Below, one piece after another: positions 52,293 through 60,345 of a stretch of DNA of 64,000 bases (positions within the stretch are counted from its first letter, which is position 1; each line of letters starts with the position of its first letter). The DNA comes from Terriglobus sp. TAA 43 (GTDB taxonomy: Bacteria > Acidobacteriota > Terriglobia > Terriglobales > Acidobacteriaceae), in the NCBI RefSeq assembly GCF_000800015.1, contig NZ_JUGR01000002.1:620001-684000 (forward strand), written 5' to 3'. Both the position numbers and the translations under genes were made by a program. The notes under the pieces are model-generated. The model did not search any database. It saw nothing but the letters and a program-made list of their open reading frames with translations, and was not told the DNA's origin.

Positions 52293-53327
52293 TCAGGCTC
52301 CAGCTTCAGCATGCTCTGCAATGGAGCGCTGCAGCAACACTTCAATGTCATAGCCTTCACGACGAACACGTTCGTCCGTGTAAAACATTGCCATTGCAAT
52401 AGAAGCCACCGGAGAAACCAAGGCCGTCGCAACAAAAGCGATGAGTAAGTCTGCTGCCAGAAGCAGCACGCGTTGTGCACCGTGCATGGTCTGCGCGAGG
52501 AAAACGAATGGCAGCTGTAGACCGCCCGCCACCATGTGCAAAACGTATACAAGCAAAAACGCCAGGAAGATGCGGCCCTTTCGCCCCTCTACCAGTGCGC
52601 GCGAACGTCGCAGCGACGCATTGACACCGAGATTCTCCATCACGCCAGCGGAGGTGGCCAGCGCCACACGCAAATAGTTCAATACTCCAAGGACAAAGCC
52701 GGCCATCAACAGCAGCCACCCCAGCAGGACGAGTCCTACAAACGCAGCGGGGTGCGCGTTAACTCCGCCCGGCAACAGCAACGCAACCACCATCAGCGCG
52801 GCGCCACCCATCACGGGCCACACAAAGCTCCATATCTGGCGGAGCGCGATGCCAGTCCAACGAAGCCATCGGCCTCGGATCGCGCGATAAGCTTCGGCTG
52901 CTGTTGAAAGCGTGCCCATCGACAAGTGCTGCACGGCGCGCACCGTAGCAGCCTGCGAAAGTCCATAGGAAACCAGAATGAGCAGCACTGCCGGTAGAAA
53001 TGCCACCTGCATCAGAACAATGGCACCCATGGCTTGGGAAGTTGCGTTTGCATTCCCCGCTGCTGGCCCAGGAAACTGCGCAAAATCCTTCAGGAACAGC
53101 AGCCGAAGAGCAGTGCTCAGCGCAACAACCGCTGCGGGCAAGGTACCAATCCCAACGAACAACCAGAAGTGTCTGCGATACAGCGCGAGCGTGCGATCAA
53201 GAATCTCGCCGGTCGAAAGAGGCCGCAGCATGGGCGACTGCACAGGCAGAGGCGCGGTGGGCGGCTGCATCGTTGGCGCTCCAAAACTCGACGGCGAGAA
53301 TCCCTGGTAGTCAGGCTGCGTTTCCAT
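52293..53327 (-). CDS. Polytopic membrane protein heading the MoxR operon
   Basis: 344 residues. A Pro/Gln-rich N-terminus (about 1-35) precedes LRPLSTGEILDRTLALYRRHFWLFVGIGTLPA, the typical start of the glycerophosphodiesterase-like membrane domain/DUF975-type proteins. About six membrane segments follow. Its place at the head of the five-gene unit (DUF4129, DUF4350, MoxR, DUF58) suggests membership of the same envelope system. AGAGAG is the ribosome site upstream of the ATG. Confidence 0.85.
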   Translation of the reverse strand: METQPDYQGFSPSSFGAPTMQPPTAPLPVQSPMLRPLSTGEILDRTLALYRRHFWLFVGIGTLPAAVVALSTALRLLFLKDFAQFPGPAAGNANATSQAMGAIVLMQVAFLPAVLLILVSYGLSQAATVRAVQHLSMGTLSTAAEAYRAIRGRWLRWTGIALRQIWSFVWPVMGGAALMVVALLLPGGVNAHPAAFVGLVLLGWLLLMAGFVLGVLNYLRVALATSAGVMENLGVNASLRRSRALVEGRKGRIFLAFLLVYVLHMVAGGLQLPFVFLAQTMHGAQRVLLLAADLLIAFVATALVSPVASIAMAMFYTDERVRREGYDIEVLLQRSIAEHAEAGA

Positions 53328-53345
53328 CGCGGCTCTCTTTCTTAC

Positions 53346-55916
53346 CTAGTGTGAAGCAGTCGACAACCACTGTTGCAGCCCGGGCTGCTGCTGGCCGCGG
53401 AATCGTACACAGCCATCAATGCTGTTCAACGCGTCACGCAGAGCTCGGTCTGCGGATTCCACTTTATGCGAAGCGAAGAACTGTTGCACATCGTCATGTT
53501 CTTCCTGCGAGCAGAACGCACCTGTTGCAGACACCAGGCGGTTACCGCTACTGGTGGTCAGCTGTGCATGAATCGCATCCCAATGCTCTTCGATATACGT
53601 CCACGTCTGCTTACGTGTTTTGCGTGACTGAAGCAGGATCTGTAGCAGTATCCAACTATCCTGATTGCGAACCTTGCCGGCGGCAACGTCATCCAGCGTG
53701 CGCTTGACCAGTGAAGGGTTTTCAAACGTCGCCAGAAGATACAGCGCCTGTGTCTGCTGGTTGGGGTCAGCGCTGGTCTGTGCCACCTTCTGCATTCGGT
53801 CATAGAGGGCCGCATCCCCATGTTGCGCCGCGATGGCTAGCGCAGACTGTGCAAGCTCCGGGTCTGCTTTGCTGTCGCCACTGAGATAGGCGTTGGCAAT
53901 GGTATTTGCCTGAGTCAGTACAGTGGGATCCTTCGCACCACCCAGCAGGCTGAACAACGTAACGCGACGTTGCTCCGCTTCGACTGACTCTGACGAGGAA
54001 GCTTGTCCCAACAAACGGTAGACGGGGCCGAACTGATTCCGCACCCAGGTCTCGATCAGTTCGGTCTGTTGATCGGTTGCGACACGGCTGCGCAGGGAAC
54101 CCAGGCCACCCACGGCTTGCTGTAGCACCTGGGCGCTGGGGTCTGCTCGCAGCGCTTGCACTAGTTGCATGTACTCTCCGACAGAGCCTTCTCCGGAACG
54201 GAGGAGGGCGTATCGATCACCCACCAACAGGATGCGTTCGGGTGCGGTGTAAGTCGGTGCGTGTTGGAGGACGGACTGTAAGGTGGCTGTGTCGTAGTTG
54301 CTGCGGTAGTAGCCTCGAGCGCTGGCGTTACGCAGGTCTTCCGGTGCAGTTGCCGTAACGTCGGTGTTCGCGCGGATCACCTGGCATGTTCCATTGGCAG
54401 GGCAGATGGGAATCGACCACGACTGGATCGGCTTCGTTGCAGGAGGGTTGAGGAAGAAGCGGCTCTGCTTTACCGCATATGTGCCTTTGCCGTTCGCGGT
54501 GAAGGTGAGCAGTGGTTCTCCCGGCTGCGCGACGAAGCTCTCCATGACGGCATCGACTGGCTTGCTGCTCGCCTTGGTCTGCGCGCCCCAGAAGTCCTCT
54601 GCTGTGGCGTTGCCGAGCTTGTGGGCTTCCATGTAACTATGTACGCCGCGCTGGAAGGCACCTTCGCCAACGTAGTGTTCCACCATGCCGATGACAGCGC
54701 CTGCCTTGCCGTACGCGATGCCGTCGAACTGCTCGTTGATCTCCTCTGGTGTATCGGCCTTGCTGCGGATGGCTCGCGTCTGTGCAGCGGCGTCCAGGTT
54801 CAGTGTGCTGTTGAGTGTCTGGGCTTCGTCCTCGAGGACGCCCCATGTTGGCTGCCACTCGTGCACTGCCTTGGACTCCATCCATGTGGCGAAGCCCTCG
54901 TTCAGCCACAGGTTGTCCCACCACTTCATGGTGACGAGGTCGCCGAACCACTGATGCGCCATCTCGTGTGCCACCACAATTGCCACGTTCTTGCGGTCAC
55001 TCAGGGAGGAGTGCTTCTCATCCACGAGTAGTGCGGTTTCGCGGTAGGTGATGCAGCCCCAGTTCTCCATCGCGCCTGCCTCGAAGTCAGGGATACCGAT
55101 GAGGTCGAGCTTGGGCATTGCGTACTTCACGCCGAAGTATTGGTCGTAGTAATGCAGGAAGTGTTCCGCTGCCTTCACAGCGAAGGGTGTAAGTGCGACC
55201 TTGTCTGGCGTGGAGCAGACGCGGATGGGAATGCCATCGGACTCGCCCTTGGAGCATGTCCAATCGCCTACCTGAAAGGCCAGCAGATACGTGGACATCT
55301 TCGGCGAGGTGGCGAAGGTCTGCGTGTGCATGCCGTTGTCCGCAGGCTTATCGCTGGTCATGTTCGTGTTGGCGATTACGGTATCGCCGTTGTCGATGGT
55401 CATGGCGAGATCGAACGTCGCCTTCATTGCGGGCTCGTCGAAGCTGGGGAAGGCGCGACGCGCATCGGTCGCCTCAAACTGTGTCACTGCGTAGTTGCGC
55501 TTCGCCGTCTTGGAGAGATAGAAGCCGCGCAGCTTGTCGTTCAGGATGCCAGTGAACTGGATCGATAGCGACACCTTTCCCGCAGGCAGCGGCGAAGCGA
55601 AGGTGAATGTCGCCTGTTCTTTGCCAGTGTCGTAACTTACGGTTCCCGTTTGTCCCAGTTCCGGCTTCTGCGCGTCTGCGATGCGCTGGCGAATCACCTT
55701 CACGCTGTTGATCTTCAGCTCGATCGCATTCAGCGCGATCGCGGTCTTCGGCGAGTCCAGCGTCAGATCAATCGTCTCTTCGCCTGTGAATGTCGCTGCC
55801 TTCAGGTTGGGCGTGAGATGCAGCGAGTAATGCTCGGGATGAACATCCGAGGGAAGTCGCTGAGCGGAAGCTGTGACTGCAACTGCAAAAACAAACGGGA
55901 GAAAACGAAGACGCAT
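53346..55916 (-). CDS. Secreted M1-family aminopeptidase
   Basis: 856 residues with a signal peptide (FVFAVAVTASAQ). The exopeptidase motif GAMEN (281-285) and the zinc site HEMAHQWFG...NEGFA (H317, E318, H321, E340) are intact. The four-domain layout of M1 enzymes is complete, with a helical ERAP1-like C-terminal domain (about 520-850). It removes N-terminal residues from peptides in the periplasm or outside the cell. The ATG at 55916 is chosen over an upstream one because the signal peptide starts there. Confidence 0.95.
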   Translation of the reverse strand: MRLRFLPFVFAVAVTASAQRLPSDVHPEHYSLHLTPNLKAATFTGEETIDLTLDSPKTAIALNAIELKINSVKVIRQRIADAQKPELGQTGTVSYDTGKEQATFTFASPLPAGKVSLSIQFTGILNDKLRGFYLSKTAKRNYAVTQFEATDARRAFPSFDEPAMKATFDLAMTIDNGDTVIANTNMTSDKPADNGMHTQTFATSPKMSTYLLAFQVGDWTCSKGESDGIPIRVCSTPDKVALTPFAVKAAEHFLHYYDQYFGVKYAMPKLDLIGIPDFEAGAMENWGCITYRETALLVDEKHSSLSDRKNVAIVVAHEMAHQWFGDLVTMKWWDNLWLNEGFATWMESKAVHEWQPTWGVLEDEAQTLNSTLNLDAAAQTRAIRSKADTPEEINEQFDGIAYGKAGAVIGMVEHYVGEGAFQRGVHSYMEAHKLGNATAEDFWGAQTKASSKPVDAVMESFVAQPGEPLLTFTANGKGTYAVKQSRFFLNPPATKPIQSWSIPICPANGTCQVIRANTDVTATAPEDLRNASARGYYRSNYDTATLQSVLQHAPTYTAPERILLVGDRYALLRSGEGSVGEYMQLVQALRADPSAQVLQQAVGGLGSLRSRVATDQQTELIETWVRNQFGPVYRLLGQASSSESVEAEQRRVTLFSLLGGAKDPTVLTQANTIANAYLSGDSKADPELAQSALAIAAQHGDAALYDRMQKVAQTSADPNQQTQALYLLATFENPSLVKRTLDDVAAGKVRNQDSWILLQILLQSRKTRKQTWTYIEEHWDAIHAQLTTSSGNRLVSATGAFCSQEEHDDVQQFFASHKVESADRALRDALNSIDGCVRFRGQQQPGLQQWLSTASH

Positions 55917-56000
55917 GCGGACAGTGTATGCCTGGACTCCCGGCATGGGTATCAGGGATTGGAGGTGCTCTCCACAGCCGGTTCCGTGTCAAGTGCAGGG

Positions 56001-56696
56001 CTAGTTGTCGTCGTCTCCACCTTCGCCGTCCTCTACCAGTTGGGTGGAGGTGCCGACTACGTTGTAGACCACCGGATCACCGCCGTTGGGCTTCACGGTG
56101 ACGCGCATGGGTTCGCGCTGCCACACGGCAGGAAGGCAGACGGGGCGAACACGCTCCGGCTGCGGCCACGGTGCGATCACCTTAGACAGTGCCGCCTTGT
56201 GCGCGCCGATCTGCCACACCTCTGCGCTGAGGCCACTTGCCTTTGCCGTGGTGTGAATGCCGCAGTACGCTGCGTAGTCGCGATACCAGACCACATCGCT
56301 GATGCTGGCGTCGAAGTCCGGCAGGTGGAGAGCGGTTACTCGGCCTGATATGCGGTCCACCAATATCCACGATCCCGGTTGCCAGACCCAGCGACCAGAC
56401 TTCTCTCCTGGCAGAGCGTCGTTGATGTGCAGGACGCGACGTGCCACGAAGCTGCGCTCTGTGATGTCATGCGTGTCGCCGGTAAGCCACTCGTGTGTCT
56501 TGCCATCCACGACCAGCGGGCGGATGCGCAGAGTTCCTGCCTCGTCTCCCTTCGCCTCGGTGGAGACGTCTGCCGCCACGAATGGCACGCGGCGCACCGC
56601 TCCCAAAACTACGGTGTGAACCTTTGGCGCGGCAGCATGAGATGCCAGCAACGCCGTGGAGACGGCGAGGACTGCAGTGAACCGGAGGAAACGCAT
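56001..56696 (-). CDS. Secreted protein of unknown function
   Basis: 231 residues with a signal peptide (MRFLRFTAVLAVSTALLASHAAA). The mature part is beta-rich (VHTVVLGAVRRVPFV, GRWVWQPGSWILVDRISGRVTALHLPDFD) and ends in an acidic tail (EDGEGGDDDN). Two cysteines (AYCGIH, PVCLPA). No family recognised. It sits between the M1 aminopeptidase and the divergent bactofilin gene. Confidence 0.7.
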   Translation of the reverse strand: MRFLRFTAVLAVSTALLASHAAAPKVHTVVLGAVRRVPFVAADVSTEAKGDEAGTLRIRPLVVDGKTHEWLTGDTHDITERSFVARRVLHINDALPGEKSGRWVWQPGSWILVDRISGRVTALHLPDFDASISDVVWYRDYAAYCGIHTTAKASGLSAEVWQIGAHKAALSKVIAPWPQPERVRPVCLPAVWQREPMRVTVKPNGGDPVVYNVVGTSTQLVEDGEGGDDDN

Positions 56697-56938
56697 ACGC
56701 GGAGGGTAATGCTGCCGAAGCTACCGGGGCAAATACCAAAGATCCGGAATTCTGTGGCGGCGAAGGGATTTTCGCGTATCCAGGAAGGTTCCTCCGTAAA
56801 TTGGTAGAGTTTTCCGCTGGTCGGCAGAATCTACCGAGTAAACGGAGGCGTAAGATGCAGGCATAAGTTCTTGCGGAAACCGGCCGCTGTGCCGCTTGTC
56901 CGCCCGGATTTTCAAGCCGAAAGGAAATTAAGAAGCTC

Positions 56939-57484
56939 ATGTGGAAACCCAACACTCCCGGCTCCGGCGCTGCCACACCCTCCACCCCAGAACCCGTTCG
57001 TCCCAGCCAGCCTGCTGTGTCGTCGTATGAACAGCAGCCCAGCACCCGCACTGCCAGCCCGCAGGCACCTGCAGCTACTGGTGAGCAGGCGACCATTGGC
57101 AAGAGCCTGATGATCAAGGGCGAGGTTACCGGATCGGAATCGCTGTACATCGATGGCCGCATTGAAGGCACCATCAACCTTCCCGGCAACCGCGTGACCG
57201 TTGGCCGCAATGGCCAGGTTGCAGCGAACATCTCTGCCCGTGAGATCGTGGTCCTGGGCAAGGTTCGCGGAAACTGCCAGGCAAGCGACCGCATTGATAT
57301 CCGCAGCGAAGGCTCGCTGACGGGCGACGTGATTGCAGCCCGCATCTCCATTGAAGACGGCGCGTTCTTCAAGGGGGGCATCGACATCCGCAAGCCCGGC
57401 GATCCGAAGGCTGCCGCTGCTGCTGCCACGACTTCCGCACCGGCCGAACAGGGCCAGCTTGTTGGCGTGGAATCGGCTTCGTAA
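56939..57484 (+). CDS. Bactofilin
   Basis: 181 residues. A disordered Pro/Ser/Gln-rich N-terminus (1-50) precedes the bactofilin beta-helix (about 52-150): IGKSLMIKGEVTGSESLYIDGRIEGTINLPGNRVTVGRNGQVAANISAREIVVLGKVRGN and DVIAARISIEDGAFFKGG, followed by an Ala-rich tail. Bactofilins polymerise without nucleotide and help shape cells or place other proteins. Often found beside an M23 peptidase, but not here. A compact hairpin terminator follows. Confidence 0.95.
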   Translation: MWKPNTPGSGAATPSTPEPVRPSQPAVSSYEQQPSTRTASPQAPAATGEQATIGKSLMIKGEVTGSESLYIDGRIEGTINLPGNRVTVGRNGQVAANISAREIVVLGKVRGNCQASDRIDIRSEGSLTGDVIAARISIEDGAFFKGGIDIRKPGDPKAAAAAATTSAPAEQGQLVGVESAS

Positions 57485-57503
57485 GCAAACCCGCTTTACG
57501 AGA

Positions 57504-57525
57504 AAACCCCGCTTCGGCGGGGTTT
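57504..57525 (+). terminator. Hairpin terminator after the bactofilin gene
   Basis: AAACCCCGC-TTCG-GCGGGGTTT: 9-bp stem with a stable UUCG tetraloop, then TCTC and T-rich sequence. Confidence 0.93.
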
Positions 57526-57547
57526 CTCATTTGGGGATGGCAGTATG

Positions 57548-57807
57548 GGGGGTACCCCCTCCCCCCTGTTTTTCTAAAATCGTCTTTCTAAAAGAGTTAC
57601 GCCTTCAGTTCCGCTAAAATCGTCTGCCCATTGGGTTTAGAGGCAAAATCGTCTTTCTAAAGGGGTTAAGAGCAGCGAGGCAGCCGGTTACCGAGTCCGT
57701 CAGCCAGCGGGATTCTTGGCTATTTCTATTTTAGAGAACTTGTGGAAATAACCTGCCAACTCTATTTCTTTTGATTTGAGCAGTTTAGGCGACTTAGGGG
57801 CTTGACA
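57548..57807 (+). repeat. Multi-box intergenic repeat element, copy B
   Basis: Inverted relative to copy A. In order: a perfect 12-bp palindrome GGGGGTACCCCC (57548-57559) inside a 40-nt box (57551-57590) identical to copy A; a 23-nt box CTAAAATCGTCTGCCC (57612-57634); a 25-nt box GCAAAATCGTCTTTC (57637-57661); an 18-nt box (57720-57737); a 25-nt box with ACCTGCCAACT (57744-57768); and GGGGCTTGACA (57797-57807). AAAATCGTCT occurs three times (57576, 57616, 57645). The last box gives a TTGACA -35-like hexamer reading toward the next gene. No gene in the 450-base gap was seen. Confidence 0.85.
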
Positions 57808-57935
57808 ACTTTTTCCGGCGATTGTGGCACTATTCCATCGCAGCAAATTTGGAGAAGTATTTGCTTGTCACTGTTTGGCGTGCATGCAACCCGCGCCTCT
57901 GAGACGTCTCTCAAAGTTGAGGAGCCCTTATTTTT

Positions 57936-58610
57936 ATGAGTTTGCGATCGTTTGTCTTTCTTTCCGTTTTTGTTCTGGGTGGCGTAGCTACGGCTACTGC
58001 ACAGGACGCTGCTGGTGATGCAGCGCAGAAACCCACCTCATTGGTGCAACCGGCGCTGAACAAGGTGGCGCAGGCCGGCAGCAATGTGGACCTGAACAAG
58101 TGGAAGGGTGGCAATGGTTTGCGCGGTGAGGTAGACGCGAATCTGGGCTCTGTTCAGAAAGATTTGCAGAACACCCTGCCTCCCCTTCTTGCGGATTCCG
58201 ATAAGGCGCCCGAATCTGTGCCCGCGAGTCTTCGTATCCTGCTGAACCTGGACGCGCTGTATAACGTGCTGCTGCGCATCCAGATTGCGGGTAAGGGAAA
58301 CGCCCCACGCGACCAGGCCGAGGCCCTGGACGGGGCTCTGGCGTCGCTGGATGGGGCACGCCGTAGCCTGGGCGAACGCATCATCAGTTCTTCTGCGGCG
58401 CAGGACAAGAAGATCAGCCAGTTGCAGGCGACGGTTCAGCAGCAGAATGCCCAGATTGCAGCGGCACAGCAGGCGGCTGCTGCGGCAGCAGCGGCTCCGC
58501 CACCGGCGAAGACTGCTCCGAAGAAGAAGACAGTGAAGAAGAAGCCTGCTACGACGCCTCCTGCTACGACCACCGCTCCTGCGGCAGCTCCACCGGCGGC
58601 TACGAAGTAG
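57936..58610 (+). CDS. Secreted coiled-coil protein with a Lys/Ala/Pro-rich tail
   Basis: 224 residues with a signal peptide (cleavage after ATATAQ). A helical region follows (SLRILLNLDALYNVLLRIQIAGKG; AEALDGALASLDGARRSLGERI), then a coiled coil (DKKISQLQATVQQQNAQIAAAQQ). The C-terminus is a positively charged, low-complexity tail (PKKKTVKKKPATT). It could bind peptidoglycan, nucleic acid or polyanions, but no family is recognised. GAGGAG lies about 11 nt before the ATG. It stands directly downstream of element B. Confidence 0.8.
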   Translation: MSLRSFVFLSVFVLGGVATATAQDAAGDAAQKPTSLVQPALNKVAQAGSNVDLNKWKGGNGLRGEVDANLGSVQKDLQNTLPPLLADSDKAPESVPASLRILLNLDALYNVLLRIQIAGKGNAPRDQAEALDGALASLDGARRSLGERIISSSAAQDKKISQLQATVQQQNAQIAAAQQAAAAAAAAPPPAKTAPKKKTVKKKPATTPPATTTAPAAAPPAATK

Positions 58611-58651
58611 GGTTTGCCTCAGCGGCTAAAGCCCTGCGCGTTGGAAATAAA

Positions 58652-58677
58652 AGAGGCATCCCGTTGGGGATGCCTCT
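58652..58677. terminator. Bidirectional hairpin terminator before trxB
   Basis: AGAGGCATCCC-GTTG-GGGATGCCTCT: 11-bp perfect stem with a 4-nt loop, followed by TT. It lies between convergent genes. Confidence 0.9.
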
Positions 58678-58703
58678 CTTACTTGCCTGTGTCTCGGTTC
58701 GGA

Positions 58704-59678
58704 TTAGCGGCCGTGGTCTTCGAGGTACTTTTCGACTTCGAGAGCGGCCATGCAGCCCGTGCCCGCGGCGGTGATGGCCTGACGGTAGCGGCGGTCCTGT
58801 ACGTCGCCTGCGGCGAAGACGCCGGGGATGACCTTACCGTCGAGCGTGGTGAAGACATTGTCTTTGCTCTTGATGTAGCCGTCGCCATCCAGATCCATCT
58901 GGCCTTCGAAGAACTTGGCGTTCGGAATGTGACCGATGCCGAGGAAGAAGCCGCTGAGCGCGATCTCCTTCACCTCGCCGGTGACGGTGTTGCGCACGCG
59001 GATGCCGCTGACTTCCTTCTGTTCGACTCCAAGAACCTCTTCCACGACGGTGTTCGGAAGGAACTCAATCTGCGGGTGGGCCATGGCGCGTTCCAGCATG
59101 ATCTTGCTGGCGCGGAAGGTGCCCGAGCGATGGATCAGGTAAACCTTGGTGGCAAAGCGCGTGAGGAAGATGGCTTCTTCCATGGCGGAGTCGCCGCCGC
59201 CGATGACGCAGATCTCTTTGCCGGAGAAGAAGAAGCCGTCGCAGGTGGCGCAGGACGAAACACCGTGGCCGATGAGGGCCTGTTCGCTGGGCAGGCCTAA
59301 CCAGCGTGCCGATGCACCGGATGCGACGATGAGCGTCCGTGTGTGCACGATGCGGTCGCCACCGAAGTTCAGCTCGATGGGGGTCTTGGAGAGGTCGGCG
59401 GAGTGAAGGTGGCCCATCTCAATTTCCGCACCGAACTTCTGCGCCTGCTTGCGGATGTTCTCCACGAGTTCGGGGCCCTGTACGCCGTCGGGCCAGCCGG
59501 GGAAGTTTTCCACCAGAGTGGTGATGGAAAGCTGGCCGCCGGGTTCGTGACCTTCAATGACAAGCGGCTTGAGGTTGGCGCGAGCCGTGTAGATGGCAGC
59601 GGTAAGGCCGCTGACGCCGGAGCCGAGAATGACAACGTCGCGTGTGGTGCTGGAAGGCGTAGAGGATGTGTTCGACAT
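58704..59678 (-). CDS. trxB: Thioredoxin-disulfide reductase
   Basis: 324 residues, normal for low-molecular-weight TrxB, an FAD enzyme that reduces thioredoxin with NADPH. Motifs: FAD-binding GSGVSGLTAAIYTARA, redox-active C143-ATC146 in SSCATCDGFF, the NADPH motif IGGGDSAMEEA, and GVFAAGDVQDRRYRQAI at the C-terminus. The reading frame is open far upstream, but the ATG at 59678 matches the family N-terminus. Divergent from the DUF1440-like gene. Confidence 0.96.
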   Translation of the reverse strand: MSNTSSTPSSTTRDVVILGSGVSGLTAAIYTARANLKPLVIEGHEPGGQLSITTLVENFPGWPDGVQGPELVENIRKQAQKFGAEIEMGHLHSADLSKTPIELNFGGDRIVHTRTLIVASGASARWLGLPSEQALIGHGVSSCATCDGFFFSGKEICVIGGGDSAMEEAIFLTRFATKVYLIHRSGTFRASKIMLERAMAHPQIEFLPNTVVEEVLGVEQKEVSGIRVRNTVTGEVKEIALSGFFLGIGHIPNAKFFEGQMDLDGDGYIKSKDNVFTTLDGKVIPGVFAAGDVQDRRYRQAITAAGTGCMAALEVEKYLEDHGR

Positions 59679-59813
59679 GAGGTCCGATCTGCTGTCTCTC
59701 TTGCGCTGACCTGTACGAAGCAGCGCAACAGCCATCATTCTAAATGCGCGAGGACCATGAAAGGATTCAAGACGGGCCACCCGGTTCCTGGAGCCGGCGT
59801 CCCAGAGAGAGCT

Positions 59814-60242
59814 ATGACGAAAGAAACGAAGAAGCTTCCCGCACCGGCACGAGACATTTTGAAGGGCGCACTGGCAGGTATGATTGGCGGACTGGTGGCC
59901 ACGGCAGCCAGAACCGTTGCGGAAAAGGTGTACCCTCCGCACCCTGAACTGGCACGGCGGCAGAGCGAAGAGAGCAAACTGATGCCGTGGGTACTGGGCG
60001 CGGCGGCGGGTGCCGCGTATGGCGCGGTGGCGGAACTTTATCCGCCGGTCACGGACAGGCACGGGGCCAACTTTGGCATGACGATGCTGGCCGTGACACA
60101 CGAAGGTGTTTTGCCGGCGTTGGGATTGGCTGCGCGCCCTGATCCGCATTCGGGCCGTGAGCATCGCAGCGAGATGGTGACACACGTGGTGTATGGCGTG
60201 GTATGCGAAACCGTACGCGAGCTGGCGCGACGCGCTCTTTGA
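59814..60242 (+). CDS. YagU/DUF1440-like membrane-associated protein
   Basis: 142 residues. The segment ILKGALAGMIGGLVATAARTVAEKVYPPH, a glycine-rich membrane-type helix, is the common YagU/DUF1440 start, and MPWVLGAAAGAAYGAVAELYP plus TMLAVTHEGVLPALGLA give two more. The ending VTHVVYGVVCETVREL fits. Possibly an inner-membrane protein of acid-tolerance type, but functional evidence is thin. An ATG at 59757 is an alternative start, adding 19 residues. Confidence 0.75.
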   Translation: MTKETKKLPAPARDILKGALAGMIGGLVATAARTVAEKVYPPHPELARRQSEESKLMPWVLGAAAGAAYGAVAELYPPVTDRHGANFGMTMLAVTHEGVLPALGLAARPDPHSGREHRSEMVTHVVYGVVCETVRELARRAL

Positions 60243-60345
60243 GCGCTGTTGACAGGCGGTAGTTCGGTTCACTACACAGGCGGCGGAACACTTGCGCGTG
60301 CTGCGGCGTATTGCGAGCACACGTAACTGTTGAGGATGCCCCGCT

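Noticed and set aside
53000-53707. A 235-codon + strand frame opposite the 5' end of the MoxR-operon membrane protein and the 3' end of the M1 gene
   Set aside because: It spans two real minus-strand genes and their gap, with no domain.
57547-57570. G/C-tract of element B as a G-quadruplex
   Set aside because: Only two G-runs lie on one strand in each copy, too few for an intramolecular quadruplex; the palindrome is the better description.
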